From positions 1 through 43,978 of the forward strand of contig PWZL01000032.1 in the NCBI GenBank assembly GCA_003567475.1: a DNA stretch of 43,978 nt. The letters are read 5' to 3'. Positions 36,686 through 43,978 of the stretch are shown here, in pieces (positions within the stretch are counted from its first letter, which is position 1; each line of letters opens with the position of its first letter). A program made the position numbers and the translations under genes. This DNA comes from Gammaproteobacteria bacterium (GTDB lineage Bacteria > Pseudomonadota > Gammaproteobacteria > Steroidobacterales > PWYM01). Below the pieces are notes generated by a model. That model was not told the DNA's origin. It did no database searches and was given only the letters and a program-made list of their open reading frames with translations.

Positions 36686-37187
36686 AGAAAGTGAAGTAAC
36701 GCACGCCCTCACCAAGCATGTAGGCTGCGACCTCCGGGGGCATTGCGGTGCCGACACCCGCGATCAGGTCTTCATCGGTCCATTCGGTATTCGGCAGGAA
36801 GATCGCGCAGACATCCACCGTGACGCCGTCGTTGATCAGCCCGCGCAGCAACTGCTGGGGGGTGATGCCGCGGGGCGCGAGGGGCGCGGCGTCCAACCCG
36901 TCGACCGCCAGCTCGCCACCGGGGCCGCAGAGCAGGATGCGCAGCGCGGCCCCCTGATCATGCATCTGGCGCGCCAGCACCATGGCCATGCCGCGGGTCT
37001 GGTTGTCCTCGGCGGTGACGACCACGAACACCTGCGGGCCACCCGCCGCCTCGCTGGAGGCCTCGGTGGCCGCTGCCCCATCGGTCATGTCGGTGGCGGG
37101 GGCGGGGGTCTCGTTGGCGCAGGCACTGGTCGTGGCCAGTGCCAGGCCGCCGAGCAGGGCGAGCATCGGGGAGAGCACTCTGGGCAT
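36684..37187 (-). CDS. Exported DsrE-fold protein, possible lipoprotein
   Basis: A 167-residue protein with an N-terminal signal (VLSPMLALLGGLALATTSAC); Cys23 could be lipidated, though TSAC is a weak lipobox. Residues 29-50 are a low-complexity Thr/Ala/Glu linker. The rest fits the DsrE/YchN family: QVFVVVTAEDNQTRGMAMVL, ALRILLCGPGGELAV, and ITPQQLLRGLINDGVTVDVC with two conserved-position cysteines. The function of exported members is unknown; cytoplasmic relatives relay sulfur. ATG 37187 has AGGAG eight bases ahead. The EncFtn-like gene is upstream on the same strand, 144 bases away. Confidence 0.78.
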   Translation of the reverse strand: MPRVLSPMLALLGGLALATTSACANETPAPATDMTDGAAATEASSEAAGGPQVFVVVTAEDNQTRGMAMVLARQMHDQGAALRILLCGPGGELAVDGLDAAPLAPRGITPQQLLRGLINDGVTVDVCAIFLPNTEWTDEDLIAGVGTAMPPEVAAYMLGEGVRYFTF

Positions 37188-37293
37188 GGGAAAACTCCTG
37201 TCATGGCGCGCACGCCGTCGGTACGTAAATGTCGTGACACTCTGGCGCAGTACCGGGCGCAACTACAAGCCGTAGATGTCGCAACGGCCTTGC

Positions 37294-37308
37294 GGAGATC
37301 CGGTCTCC
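37294..37308 (-). other. Short hairpin after the EncFtn-like gene
   Basis: GGAGA-TCCGG-TCTCC, a five-pair stem with a five-base loop, begins 24 bases after the minus-strand stop at 37332. There is no T-run. It might weakly end or stabilise that transcript. I see nothing else in the 144-base gap 37188-37331. Confidence 0.3.
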
Positions 37309-37331
37309 TGCACTCGCCGTCGCAGCCCGGT

Positions 37332-37625
37332 TCAGCCGTGTTTCGGCGCCAAGGGCTTGTCCGTGAACAGGTGATCGCGCAGTTCCTTGTCCATGACTGG
37401 ATCCTTGCGTCGGATCCACTCGAGTGTCATGGCAGCGTGCTCTTTCTCCTCGTCGCGATTGTGGGTCAGAACGCGCTTGAGTTCCGGATCCGTGCAGACG
37501 TCGATGCGCTGGTTGTACCAGTCGACCGCCTCGAGTTCCTCCATGAGCGAGATGATGGCGCGATGCATCTCGCGGGTTTCGTCGCTCAGCAGTTCATAAG
37601 GTTCGTGATATCCCTCGTTGGCCAT
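37332..37625 (-). CDS. Encapsulated-ferritin-like (EncFtn) protein, no encapsulin nearby
   Basis: A 97-residue two-helix ferritin-like protein. MEELEAVDWYNQR and LTHNRDEEKEHAAMTLEWIR match the EncFtn family of Rhodospirillum rubrum and Haliangium, decamers that oxidise Fe(II) at a site formed between subunits. By alignment the metal ligands are Glu30, Glu60 and His63, with Trp36/Tyr37 at the site. The usual C-terminal encapsulin-docking extension is absent: the protein ends TDKPLAPKHG. No encapsulin shell gene occurs anywhere in the window. ATG 37625 has GGAG ten bases ahead; an upstream frame to 37691 looks spurious. It is divergent from speD. Confidence 0.87.
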   Translation of the reverse strand: MANEGYHEPYELLSDETREMHRAIISLMEELEAVDWYNQRIDVCTDPELKRVLTHNRDEEKEHAAMTLEWIRRKDPVMDKELRDHLFTDKPLAPKHG

Positions 37626-37746
37626 GTTCGCTGTTCTCCGATAGTGGGCTGTTGCGTCACGCGGCGTCCTGCACGCGCAGGGAAAAAACATAGCATAGAC
37701 TGACCCTCAGGCCCGATCACCGGAGCCGCGGCAGTGATGAGGTCGT

Positions 37747-37775
37747 TTGCACGCCTTCGGCCGCACGGGTATATT
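37747..37775 (+). promoter_or_regulatory. Likely sigma-70 promoter of speD-speE
   Basis: TTGCAC (37747-37752), a 17-base spacer and TATATT (37770-37775) give a fair sigma-70 promoter ending 54 bases before the speD start. It lies in the 204-base region shared with the divergent EncFtn-like gene. Confidence 0.5.
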
Positions 37776-37829
37776 TCGCGGCCACTTCGTGCGGACCAGA
37801 CGCTGCGCCGTCGCAGGGAGGACCTGTCG

Positions 37830-38264
37830 ATGCACTCACTGGGCAGGCAGATTGTTGCCGAGTTCTACCACTGCGAAGAAGCCTGTCTGGCCGATTCCGA
37901 CTACATCGCCGCGGTGATGCAGGGCGCCGCCGAGGTCGCTGGCGCCACCATCGTCACCCAGACCTTTCATGAGTTCTCGCCGCACGGTGTCTCGGGGGTC
38001 GTGGTGATTGCCGAGAGTCACCTGTCCATCCACACCTGGCCGGAACATGGTTACGCGGCCGTGGACCTGTTTACCTGCGGTGAGGCCGTCTCGCCAGAAC
38101 TGGCCTTCGAACATCTCAAGATCTGTCTCAAGGCGGGCCAGGTGTCGACCATGGAACTTCGCCGCGGTCAGCTGGAGATGATGACAGCGGACGCCCCGCC
38201 GGAACCGATGGCTGCCGATGCTACGGTGACCCCGCTGCGCCGGATCGGTTCCGCGCAGGCGTGA
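37830..38264 (+). CDS. speD: S-adenosylmethionine decarboxylase proenzyme (short type)
   Basis: A 144-residue pyruvoyl enzyme making decarboxylated AdoMet for spermidine. Self-cleavage at Glu62-Ser63 is predicted in [20 protein letters not shown]; His68 and Cys83 (FTCG) occupy the processing and catalytic positions known from the Thermotoga enzyme. It is the short prokaryotic class (speH type), about half the length of E. coli SpeD. ATG 37830 has GGGAGG eight bases ahead. The last 20 residues are a variable tail. The stop overlaps the GTG of speE, forming a classical two-gene polyamine operon. Confidence 0.95.
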   Translation: MHSLGRQIVAEFYHCEEACLADSDYIAAVMQGAAEVAGATIVTQTFHEFSPHGVSGVVVIAESHLSIHTWPEHGYAAVDLFTCGEAVSPELAFEHLKICLKAGQVSTMELRRGQLEMMTADAPPEPMAADATVTPLRRIGSAQA

Positions 38265-39151
38265 AAGCACTCGATCCGGCGTGGCGCGCGCGTTTCGATC
38301 CCTCGCAGTGGTTTCTCGAACCGTGTGAAGAGGTCGGCGCGCTGTTCGGCCTGGAGTGTGTCGAGATGTTGCTGGACGAGCGCACTCCCTGGCAGCACCT
38401 GCAGATCCTGGAGACCCGCCACTTCGGTCGCGTGATGGTCCTGGATGGCTTCCTGATGCTCACCCAGCGCGATCATTTCATCTACCACGAGATGCTGGTG
38501 CATCCGGCGCTGTGCAGCCAGCGCGCACCAAGGCGTGTGCTCATTATCGGCGGGGGAGACTGCGGCTGTCTGCGCGAGGTGCTGCGCCACGACCTGGTCG
38601 AGCATGTCGTCCAGGTCGAGCTCGACGAGCGGGTGACACGTGCTGCGGAACGTTTCTTTCCGGAGCTTTGCGAAGCGAACGACGATCCACGCGCGGAGCT
38701 TGTGTTTGCCGACGGTATTGGCTTTGTTGCAGCGGCGGCGGCTGGCGCCTTCGAGGTGATCATCATCGATTCGACGGATCCTATCGGCCAGGCGGCCCGG
38801 CTGTTCGATCGGGCGTTTTACCGTCAATGCCGTCGGGTCCTCGGCGATACAGGGGTGCTGGCGGTCCAAAGCGAATCACCGATGATTCATCTCGAGGTGC
38901 TTGCCGGCATCCGCGGAGAACTTGCCGCCGCCGGGTTCCCGCATGTCGCTACCCTGCAGTTCCCCCAGCCGACGTATCCGTCGGGGTGGTGGAGCGCGAC
39001 GCTCGCCGGGGGCAGTGCGGTGGCGGCCGTACCGGGGCACGCGGCCGGACCGCTGGAGACCCGCTATTACTCGCGTCAGGTCCATCAGGCAGCGCTGGCG
39101 CTGCCGCGATTCGTCAGTGAGGCTCTCGAGAACAGCGCCGGTTCAGGCTGA
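38261..39151 (+). CDS. speE: Polyamine aminopropyltransferase (spermidine synthase)
   Basis: A 296-residue enzyme transferring aminopropyl from decarboxylated AdoMet to putrescine. Visible are [40 protein letters not shown], the nucleotide loop [16 protein letters not shown], the ribose-binding acidic residue in VQVELDERV, and the catalytic Asp in [23 protein letters not shown] near the C-terminus is typical. GDCG in place of the more common GDGG is also found in Pseudomonas SpeE. GTG 38261 overlaps the speD stop. It ends convergent with mgtE, overlapping by nine bases. Confidence 0.95.
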   Translation: MKALDPAWRARFDPSQWFLEPCEEVGALFGLECVEMLLDERTPWQHLQILETRHFGRVMVLDGFLMLTQRDHFIYHEMLVHPALCSQRAPRRVLIIGGGDCGCLREVLRHDLVEHVVQVELDERVTRAAERFFPELCEANDDPRAELVFADGIGFVAAAAAGAFEVIIIDSTDPIGQAARLFDRAFYRQCRRVLGDTGVLAVQSESPMIHLEVLAGIRGELAAAGFPHVATLQFPQPTYPSGWWSATLAGGSAVAAVPGHAAGPLETRYYSRQVHQAALALPRFVSEALENSAGSG

Positions 39152-40504
39152 TCCTGGCGCGGGGAGCCCCAGGAACACCGTGGCAATCCCGAAGTAGATG
39201 ATGACGCCGCCGGCGTCAGCGATGGTCGCCACCAGCGGCGCGCTGGCCGTCGCCGGATCGACCCCGACCCGCTGCAGGACAAAGGGCAGCGACATGCCGA
39301 TGAGGCTGCCGAAGAGCACCACGATCAGCATGGTGAGTGCGACCACGAAAGCCACGTCGGGTCCGCCGCGAAAGATGCCAATCCCGGAGACGGCCAGCGC
39401 CATTGTCGCGCCCAGGGCCAGCGCGATCACCAGTTCCTTGCCGAGCATGAAGCCCCAGTCCTTCATCTCGACGTCCCCGATGGCCAGTGCCCGGACCATC
39501 AGTGTCGCCGCCTGGGAGCCGGCGTTGCCGGCACTGCCAATCAGCATGGGCAGGAAAAACACCAGGGCCACATAAGCGGCGATGGTGTCCTCGAAATAGG
39601 CGATACCGCCGCTTGAGAACAGCGCACCGAAAACCAGCAGTACCAGCCAGACGATGCGCTTGCGGTAAAGCGTGAACATCGGGGCATCACGGACGTTCTC
39701 GTCGAGATCGCCGACAGCGCCAATGCTGTGGATGTCCTCGGTCGCCTCTTCCTCGGCGATGTCCATGGCATCGTCGTAGGTGATGATGCCGAGCAGCCGA
39801 TTGTCGGCATCGACCACCGGTACCGCCAGCACGTCGTATTTGGCGATATGCCGTGCGACCTCTTCCTGGTCGCTGTCGACGAGTACGGCGAGGGGGTCGG
39901 GTTCCACCAGTTCGGCGATACGGCGGCCGGCACGCGCAAAAATCAGGTTCTGCAGGCGCAAGGCGCCGATCAGGTGTCCGATGTCGTCAGTGACATAGGC
40001 GCGATAGATCGTCTCACTGTCCGGTGCCTGCGCGCGCAGCGAGTCCAGCGCCTCCTGCACGGTCATGTGTTCTCGCAGGCTGACGAAGTCGGTGGTCATG
40101 ATCGCGCCGGCGGTCTCTTCCGGGTAGGCGCTCAGCCGGCGGATATCCTCCTGCTCTTCGCGCTTCAGGCGCCGGAGCAGTGCGTGCTGGGTGGCTTCGG
40201 GAAGTTCGGCGAACAGGTCAGCCCGCTCGTCGGCGTTCATCTCGGTGAACAGCTGCGCAAGCCGTTCGTCAGGCAGCTGCTCGGTCAGGGTCAGCTGGTC
40301 GTCGGCATCGAAGTAGCCGAAGACTTCCGCCTGCCGACCGAGCGGCAGCAGTTCCAGCACCCGCAGTGCCAGCTCGACCGGCCAGTCCGCGAGGTGCATG
40401 GCCAGGTCGGCGGGATGCTGCTCTGCCAGAAACGCCCGTGCGTCCTGGCGAAGCTCGTCATTCAGTGTCTGATCGGCAAGGCTGGCGAGCTGTGCGTAGT
40501 CCAT
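39143..40504 (-). CDS. mgtE: Magnesium transporter MgtE
   Basis: A 453-residue Mg2+ channel. The cytosolic N domain is a superhelix of MgtE-N repeats (LADWPVELALRVLELL, DERLAQLFTEMNADERADLF, LPEATQHALLRRLKREEQED). Next comes a pair of CBS domains with DFVSLREHMTVQEALDSLR and YDVLAVPVVDADNRLLGIIT, which sense Mg2+. Five membrane helices follow with the pore region VFFLPMLIGSAGNAGSQAATL and the signature GSLIGMSLPFVLQRVGVDPA. ATG 40504 with AGGGAG eight bases ahead replaces a longer open frame reaching 40789. It is divergent from the copper cluster, 141 bases away. Confidence 0.95.
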   Translation of the reverse strand: MDYAQLASLADQTLNDELRQDARAFLAEQHPADLAMHLADWPVELALRVLELLPLGRQAEVFGYFDADDQLTLTEQLPDERLAQLFTEMNADERADLFAELPEATQHALLRRLKREEQEDIRRLSAYPEETAGAIMTTDFVSLREHMTVQEALDSLRAQAPDSETIYRAYVTDDIGHLIGALRLQNLIFARAGRRIAELVEPDPLAVLVDSDQEEVARHIAKYDVLAVPVVDADNRLLGIITYDDAMDIAEEEATEDIHSIGAVGDLDENVRDAPMFTLYRKRIVWLVLLVFGALFSSGGIAYFEDTIAAYVALVFFLPMLIGSAGNAGSQAATLMVRALAIGDVEMKDWGFMLGKELVIALALGATMALAVSGIGIFRGGPDVAFVVALTMLIVVLFGSLIGMSLPFVLQRVGVDPATASAPLVATIADAGGVIIYFGIATVFLGLPAPGSA

Positions 40505-40645
40505 CGTCAAGGCTCCCTGGCCGGTGTTCCGGCTCGGTGGCGGATGGCCCCCCGAGCGCGGCTTAGAGTAAAGCAAGCCGATGATATTTGCCCATACGCT
40601 GACCTGGAGCTTGCAGCCCGCCGCCCGGCGCGCTAGGTTTGCGAC

Positions 40646-41056
40646 ATGGGTGTTCGTCTGCTCTGTCTGCTGATCTGCGCGGTGATGGTCCTGTCGCCGG
40701 TGACCGCCACTGCCGAGATGCATGGCGGCCGGTCGACAGAGCATGCTGTCGCGGCAGACTGTCCGGGGCATGCCCCAGTCGCGGTTCACGAGATCACCCG
40801 ATCAACGGCAGACGCCGCCCGGCCGGGCGGCGCCGAACCCCGGCATGGTCAGGACCCCGTTGGCGACGGCGCGGCCTGCAGCCAGGCGTGTGAACTGGCG
40901 TGTGCCCTGGTGGTGCAGCTGGGCAGCACGCCGCTGTCCGGGCCGTACCTGCCCGGTAACCGCCAGATTGAGCTGCCGCGGATCAGCCTGACCCACCTCC
41001 CGGGGCCGAGCAGCGAAGGGCCCTTCCGACCTCCGCGAGTCTTCCCCGCACACTGA
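40646..41056 (+). CDS. Small exported Cys/His-rich protein of a copper cluster
   Basis: A 136-residue protein with a Sec signal peptide (LLCLLICAVMVLSPVTATA, cleavage about residue 23). The mature part has many His residues and a CxxxCxxxC cluster (Cys78, 82, 86 in CSQACELAC), then a Pro-rich end PSSEGPFRPPRVFPAH. This layout is common in small unnamed or DUF2946-like proteins that open copper-resistance operons. Metal binding is inferred, not known. ATG 40646 lacks a strong binding site. The TolC-like and multicopper oxidase genes follow on the same strand. Confidence 0.7.
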   Translation: MGVRLLCLLICAVMVLSPVTATAEMHGGRSTEHAVAADCPGHAPVAVHEITRSTADAARPGGAEPRHGQDPVGDGAACSQACELACALVVQLGSTPLSGPYLPGNRQIELPRISLTHLPGPSSEGPFRPPRVFPAH

Positions 41057-41132
41057 CCTGCGGCCCTGCCGGGCCGTGTTCATTTGACTCCAGTCAGTGG
41101 GGCGCCATGTCCAGGTGCCCGGGAGGTTTGAT

Positions 41133-42536
41133 ATGACGACCCCGACAATTCCGGGGAAGGCCACAGTGGTGACGGCCCTGGGGCTGCTGCTGACGGCATG
41201 CGCCAGTGTGCCGCAGCAGTCGCTGGAAGAGCGCCTGACCGAGACCGTTGTCGAGCGCACCGGCCAGGGGTTGGCCCGCGTCGACGAGGCGGCACTCGAG
41301 CAGCAGGTGACCGCACTGCTGGCCGAGCCCCTGGACCGCGAAGCCGCCTTGCGGGTGGCGCTCTCGGCCAACCGAAGTTTTCAGGCCGAGTTCGCCGCTC
41401 TTGGCGTGGCGGCCGCCGACTATCACGCGAACCTGGTGGTGCCGAACCCGATGGTCGATGTGGAGCTTCTCTGGCCCGGCAGCGGTGGACGCCCAGCCTG
41501 GGATCTGGGGCTGACGCAGTCGGTCATGGCCCTGCTCACGCGACCCGCCCGTCGGGCCATCGCCGAGTCGACTCTGGAGGCGCGTGAGCGCGAATCGCTG
41601 GAGCGCGTACTGGGGCTGATGCACGCGGTTGAACGCGCCTGGGTACACGCGGTCACCGATGCCGAGGTCGCTGCAATGCTGGATACGGCAGTGGCGGTGG
41701 CGGCCGCCGGCGTCGACACCGCCGAGGCGCTTTACGAGGTCGGCAATCTGCCGCGGATCGATCTGGTGCGGGAGCAGCGGTTTTATGCCCACACCCGGCT
41801 GCGCGCCGCCCGCGCCGAGGCACGGGCACATGCCAGTCGCGAAGCGTTGCTGCGGGCGATGGGCGTGCGTGAGCAGACGGCGCAGGTCCGGTTGCCCGAG
41901 CGCTTGCCCGCCCCGCCGGACGTGGGGGGTGAGGTTGACGACCTGGAACGCGTGGCCGTCACCGCCAGCCTGCAGCTGGCGGCACTCGAGGCGGAGATCG
42001 TGGCGGCTGCGCGTGCGGCACGCCTGGCCGAGGGCACGGCGCTGCTGCCCCACCTGGAACTCGGCGTGAAAGCTGAGCGCGATCGCGCCGGAGACTGGGA
42101 ACTCGGTCCAGCCGTCGAATTTGCGTTGCCGGTGTTCGATCGGGGAAGGGGGCGCACGACCCGGGCGATCGCGTTGCTTGAGCAGCGACGGGCGGTGTGG
42201 TGGCAGGCGGCGGTCGAGTTGCGCTCCCAGGCGCGGGTCGCCGCGCGGGAGCTGGCGTGGGCCGCACAGGACGCCACGCTCGCGCGCGAGACCCTGCTGC
42301 CGCTGGCCGGCGAACTGCTGTCGCTTACGGTCCGGGACTGGAACGCCATGCTCGCCGGTCCCTTCGAGCTACTGGACGCCCGACGAGGCCAGCTCGATAT
42401 GGCGCTCGAGACACTCGAGGCACACCGCCGCCAGTGGCTGGCGCAGCTCACCATCGAGCAGCTGCAGCGCGGGGCGCGTCCTGCGGTCGACTCTTCCATG
42501 ACACCCGTGGCTGCCGGCCGCGGGGGGAGGCACTGA
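41133..42536 (+). CDS. TolC/CusC-family outer-membrane lipoprotein
   Basis: A 467-residue outer membrane efflux protein. The signal ends in lipobox LLTAC (Cys about 23). The rest is the alpha-helical barrel type with two internal repeats: PLDREAALRVALSANRSFQA begins the first, and VTASLQLAALEAEIVAAARA begins the second. It would be the trunk of a tripartite efflux pump, probably for copper given the neighbours, but the RND pump and adaptor genes are not in the window. ATG 41133 has GGAGG six bases ahead; an upstream GTG at 41097 is in frame. It ends two bases before the oxidase gene. Confidence 0.87.
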   Translation: MTTPTIPGKATVVTALGLLLTACASVPQQSLEERLTETVVERTGQGLARVDEAALEQQVTALLAEPLDREAALRVALSANRSFQAEFAALGVAAADYHANLVVPNPMVDVELLWPGSGGRPAWDLGLTQSVMALLTRPARRAIAESTLEARERESLERVLGLMHAVERAWVHAVTDAEVAAMLDTAVAVAAAGVDTAEALYEVGNLPRIDLVREQRFYAHTRLRAARAEARAHASREALLRAMGVREQTAQVRLPERLPAPPDVGGEVDDLERVAVTASLQLAALEAEIVAAARAARLAEGTALLPHLELGVKAERDRAGDWELGPAVEFALPVFDRGRGRTTRAIALLEQRRAVWWQAAVELRSQARVAARELAWAAQDATLARETLLPLAGELLSLTVRDWNAMLAGPFELLDARRGQLDMALETLEAHRRQWLAQLTIEQLQRGARPAVDSSMTPVAAGRGGRH

Positions 42537-42538
42537 AC

Positions 42539-43978
42539 ATGAAACGTCGTGATTTTCTTGGCGGCGCCACTCTGGGCACGGCCGCGCTTGCGGCCACCGG
42601 GTCCGCGTCAGCCCGGCAGTCTGCTACGCGCTGGGGCACCAGTTACGGGGGACGTGACATGACGCCGTTGCCCCCCGGCCGGCCCGGGCAGGACTACACG
42701 CCCGTGATGACGCCGGACGGAGAGGCGCTGGGCTTCAACATCGTCGATGGGGTGAAGGTGTTTCATCTCGTGGCCGAAGAGGTCGAGCACGAGTTCGCAC
42801 CCGGGCTGCGGGGGCGCTGCTGGGGCTTTAATGGCAGAGTGCATGGACCGACGATCGAGGCGGTCGAAGGCGAGCGCATCCGGATTTACGTGACCAATCG
42901 TCTGCCAGCGGCGACCAGCATCCACTGGCATGGGGCGCATCTGCCCAGCGGCATGGACGGGGTCAGTGGACTCACGCAGCGGGCGATCCCGCCTGGCGAG
43001 ACCTTCCGCTATGAATGGACCCTGCGCCAGCACGGCACCCTGATGTATCACTCACATCACGACGAGATGACGCAGATGGCGCTCGGCATGATGGGGCTGT
43101 TCATCATTCATCCGCGCCACCCGACTGACGACGATCGTGTCGACCGTGACTTCGCTCTGCTGCTTTCGGAGTGGAGCATCCGTCCGGGCACCGCACGCCC
43201 GGATCCCAACGAGATGGTCGATTTCAATGTGCTGACCATCAATGCGAAGTCCTGGCCCGGGACGTCGCCGCTGGTCGTGCGGACCGGGGAGCGTGTGCGA
43301 GTGCGCATCGGTAATCTGAGTGCCATGAACCATCATCCGTTTCATCTGCACGGTCACTATTTCCGCGTGGCGGAGACTGACGGTGGCGCCATTCCGGCCG
43401 CCGCCCAGTGGCCCGAGACCACAGTCCTGGTCCCGACCGGCAGCACCCGCACGATCGAGTTCATCGCCGACAATCCCGGCGACTGGGCAATGCACTGTCA
43501 TATGTCCCATCACGTGATGAACCAGATGGGTCATCACGTGCCGAACATGATTGGTGTGGATCCAGAACGCCTCGACGCGCGGCTCAAGCCGCTGGTGCCC
43601 GGATACATGACCATGGGCCATGACGGGATGGCCGACCACGGCCAGCATATTGCCCACGGCATGCCGGTGCCGGAGAACAGCATTCCGATGGTCGGGGGTG
43701 ACGGGCCCTTCGGCTACATCACCATGGGTGGCATGTTCACCCTGCTCAAGGTGCGCGACCGGATCGACAACGACACAGACCCTGGGTGGTATCGGCATCC
43801 ACCAGGAACAGTGGCCGAGCCGGCGAGCGAGGTGGCGCTCTCACGCGATGGCATTACCCTGCCGGAGAACCTGCCGAGCGCTCGAGGCGACGCACATGAC
43901 CACGGGCAGCACGATCACGGGCAGCACGACCACGGGCAGCACGACCACGGGCAGCACGACCACGGGCAGCACGACCAC
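42539..43978 (+). CDS. Tat-exported multicopper oxidase, open at the right edge
   Basis: 480 residues are visible with no stop before the edge. A Tat signal (KRRDFLGGATLGTAALAA) opens the protein. All four copper-binding blocks are present: HWHG (129-132), HSHH (171-174), HHPFHLHGH (265-273) and HCHMSHHVMNQM (319-330), with Cys320, His325 and Met330 as type 1 copper ligands. Residues 365-400 are Met/His-rich (MTMGHDGMADHGQHIAHGM), as in copper-tolerance oxidases. The visible C-terminus is a DHGQH tandem repeat. It probably oxidises Cu(I) in the periplasm. ATG 42539 has GGGAGG eight bases ahead. About 460-residue copper oxidases of this sort are usually found beside TolC-like genes. Confidence 0.92.
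   Translation, partial: MKRRDFLGGATLGTAALAATGSASARQSATRWGTSYGGRDMTPLPPGRPGQDYTPVMTPDGEALGFNIVDGVKVFHLVAEEVEHEFAPGLRGRCWGFNGRVHGPTIEAVEGERIRIYVTNRLPAATSIHWHGAHLPSGMDGVSGLTQRAIPPGETFRYEWTLRQHGTLMYHSHHDEMTQMALGMMGLFIIHPRHPTDDDRVDRDFALLLSEWSIRPGTARPDPNEMVDFNVLTINAKSWPGTSPLVVRTGERVRVRIGNLSAMNHHPFHLHGHYFRVAETDGGAIPAAAQWPETTVLVPTGSTRTIEFIADNPGDWAMHCHMSHHVMNQMGHHVPNMIGVDPERLDARLKPLVPGYMTMGHDGMADHGQHIAHGMPVPENSIPMVGGDGPFGYITMGGMFTLLKVRDRIDNDTDPGWYRHPPGTVAEPASEVALSRDGITLPENLPSARGDAHDHGQHDHGQHDHGQHDHGQHDHGQHDH
43898..43978 (+). repeat. 15-base tandem repeat encoding DHGQH
   Basis: The unit GACCACGGGCAGCAC occurs five times (43898-43972), one copy carrying a single silent change (GAT for GAC at 43915), and a sixth begins before the edge. 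It encodes Asp-His-Gly-Gln-His repeats at the C-terminus of the multicopper oxidase. The near-identical DNA suggests recent expansion by slippage, so copy number probably varies between strains. Confidence 0.93.

Noticed and set aside
43898-43978. Direct repeats considered as a CRISPR array
   Set aside because: Units are 15 bases, contiguous without spacers, and in frame with the multicopper oxidase.

Overview
The window is GC-rich chromosomal DNA, roughly two thirds G+C by eye, from a Gammaproteobacterium. Conserved gene orders support this: rluD-pgeF-clpB at the left edge, and mutS ... pncC-thpR-recA-recX-alaS-csrA-tRNA-Ser in the middle. RhlE, NudB and polyamine genes of Pseudomonas type agree. 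The mix with Rieske oxygenases, an encapsulated-ferritin-like protein and a copper cluster would suit a halophilic or phototrophic Ectothiorhodospiraceae/Chromatiales relative, but that placement is inference. No transposase, phage gene or CRISPR array was seen.

Layout. 1-8200: a housekeeping run on the plus strand (rluD end, pgeF, clpB behind a sigma-32-type promoter, a FmdB-type zinc ribbon, a DUF502 membrane protein, aspS, nudB, a lipase-like hydrolase). clpB ends inside a short palindromic REP/MITE-like element. 8190-13620: minus strand, mutS followed by a translationally coupled pair of membrane-associated GTPases. 13700-20600: glycosyltransferase, pncC, thpR, recA, recX, alaS and csrA, the last with a structured leader. 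20660-22590: tRNA-Ser(GCT) and tRNA-Arg(ACG), with a GNAT-nitrilase fusion gene between them.

22590-32130 is the accessory-looking part. It has a three-gene minus operon (methyltransferase, unknown protein, LEA14-like lipoprotein), an MFS transporter, a thioredoxin-fold-like membrane protein, and a tight plus operon of a CstA-type transporter, a small protein ending in Cys-Cys-stop, and an ArsA/Get3-like ATPase. Two overlapping Rieske oxygenase genes run toward that operon. The CstA/CC-stop/ArsA trio is the best candidate here for a poorly described system.

32400-43978: rhlE and an RRM protein with structured leaders, a FAD oxidase, a periplasmic glutathione peroxidase, a DsrE-fold exported protein, a stand-alone EncFtn-type ferritin, speD-speE, mgtE, and a copper-handling cluster (Cys-rich exported protein, TolC-like lipoprotein, multicopper oxidase). 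The oxidase runs off the right edge inside a DHGQH tandem repeat. No gap between genes exceeds about 290 bases.
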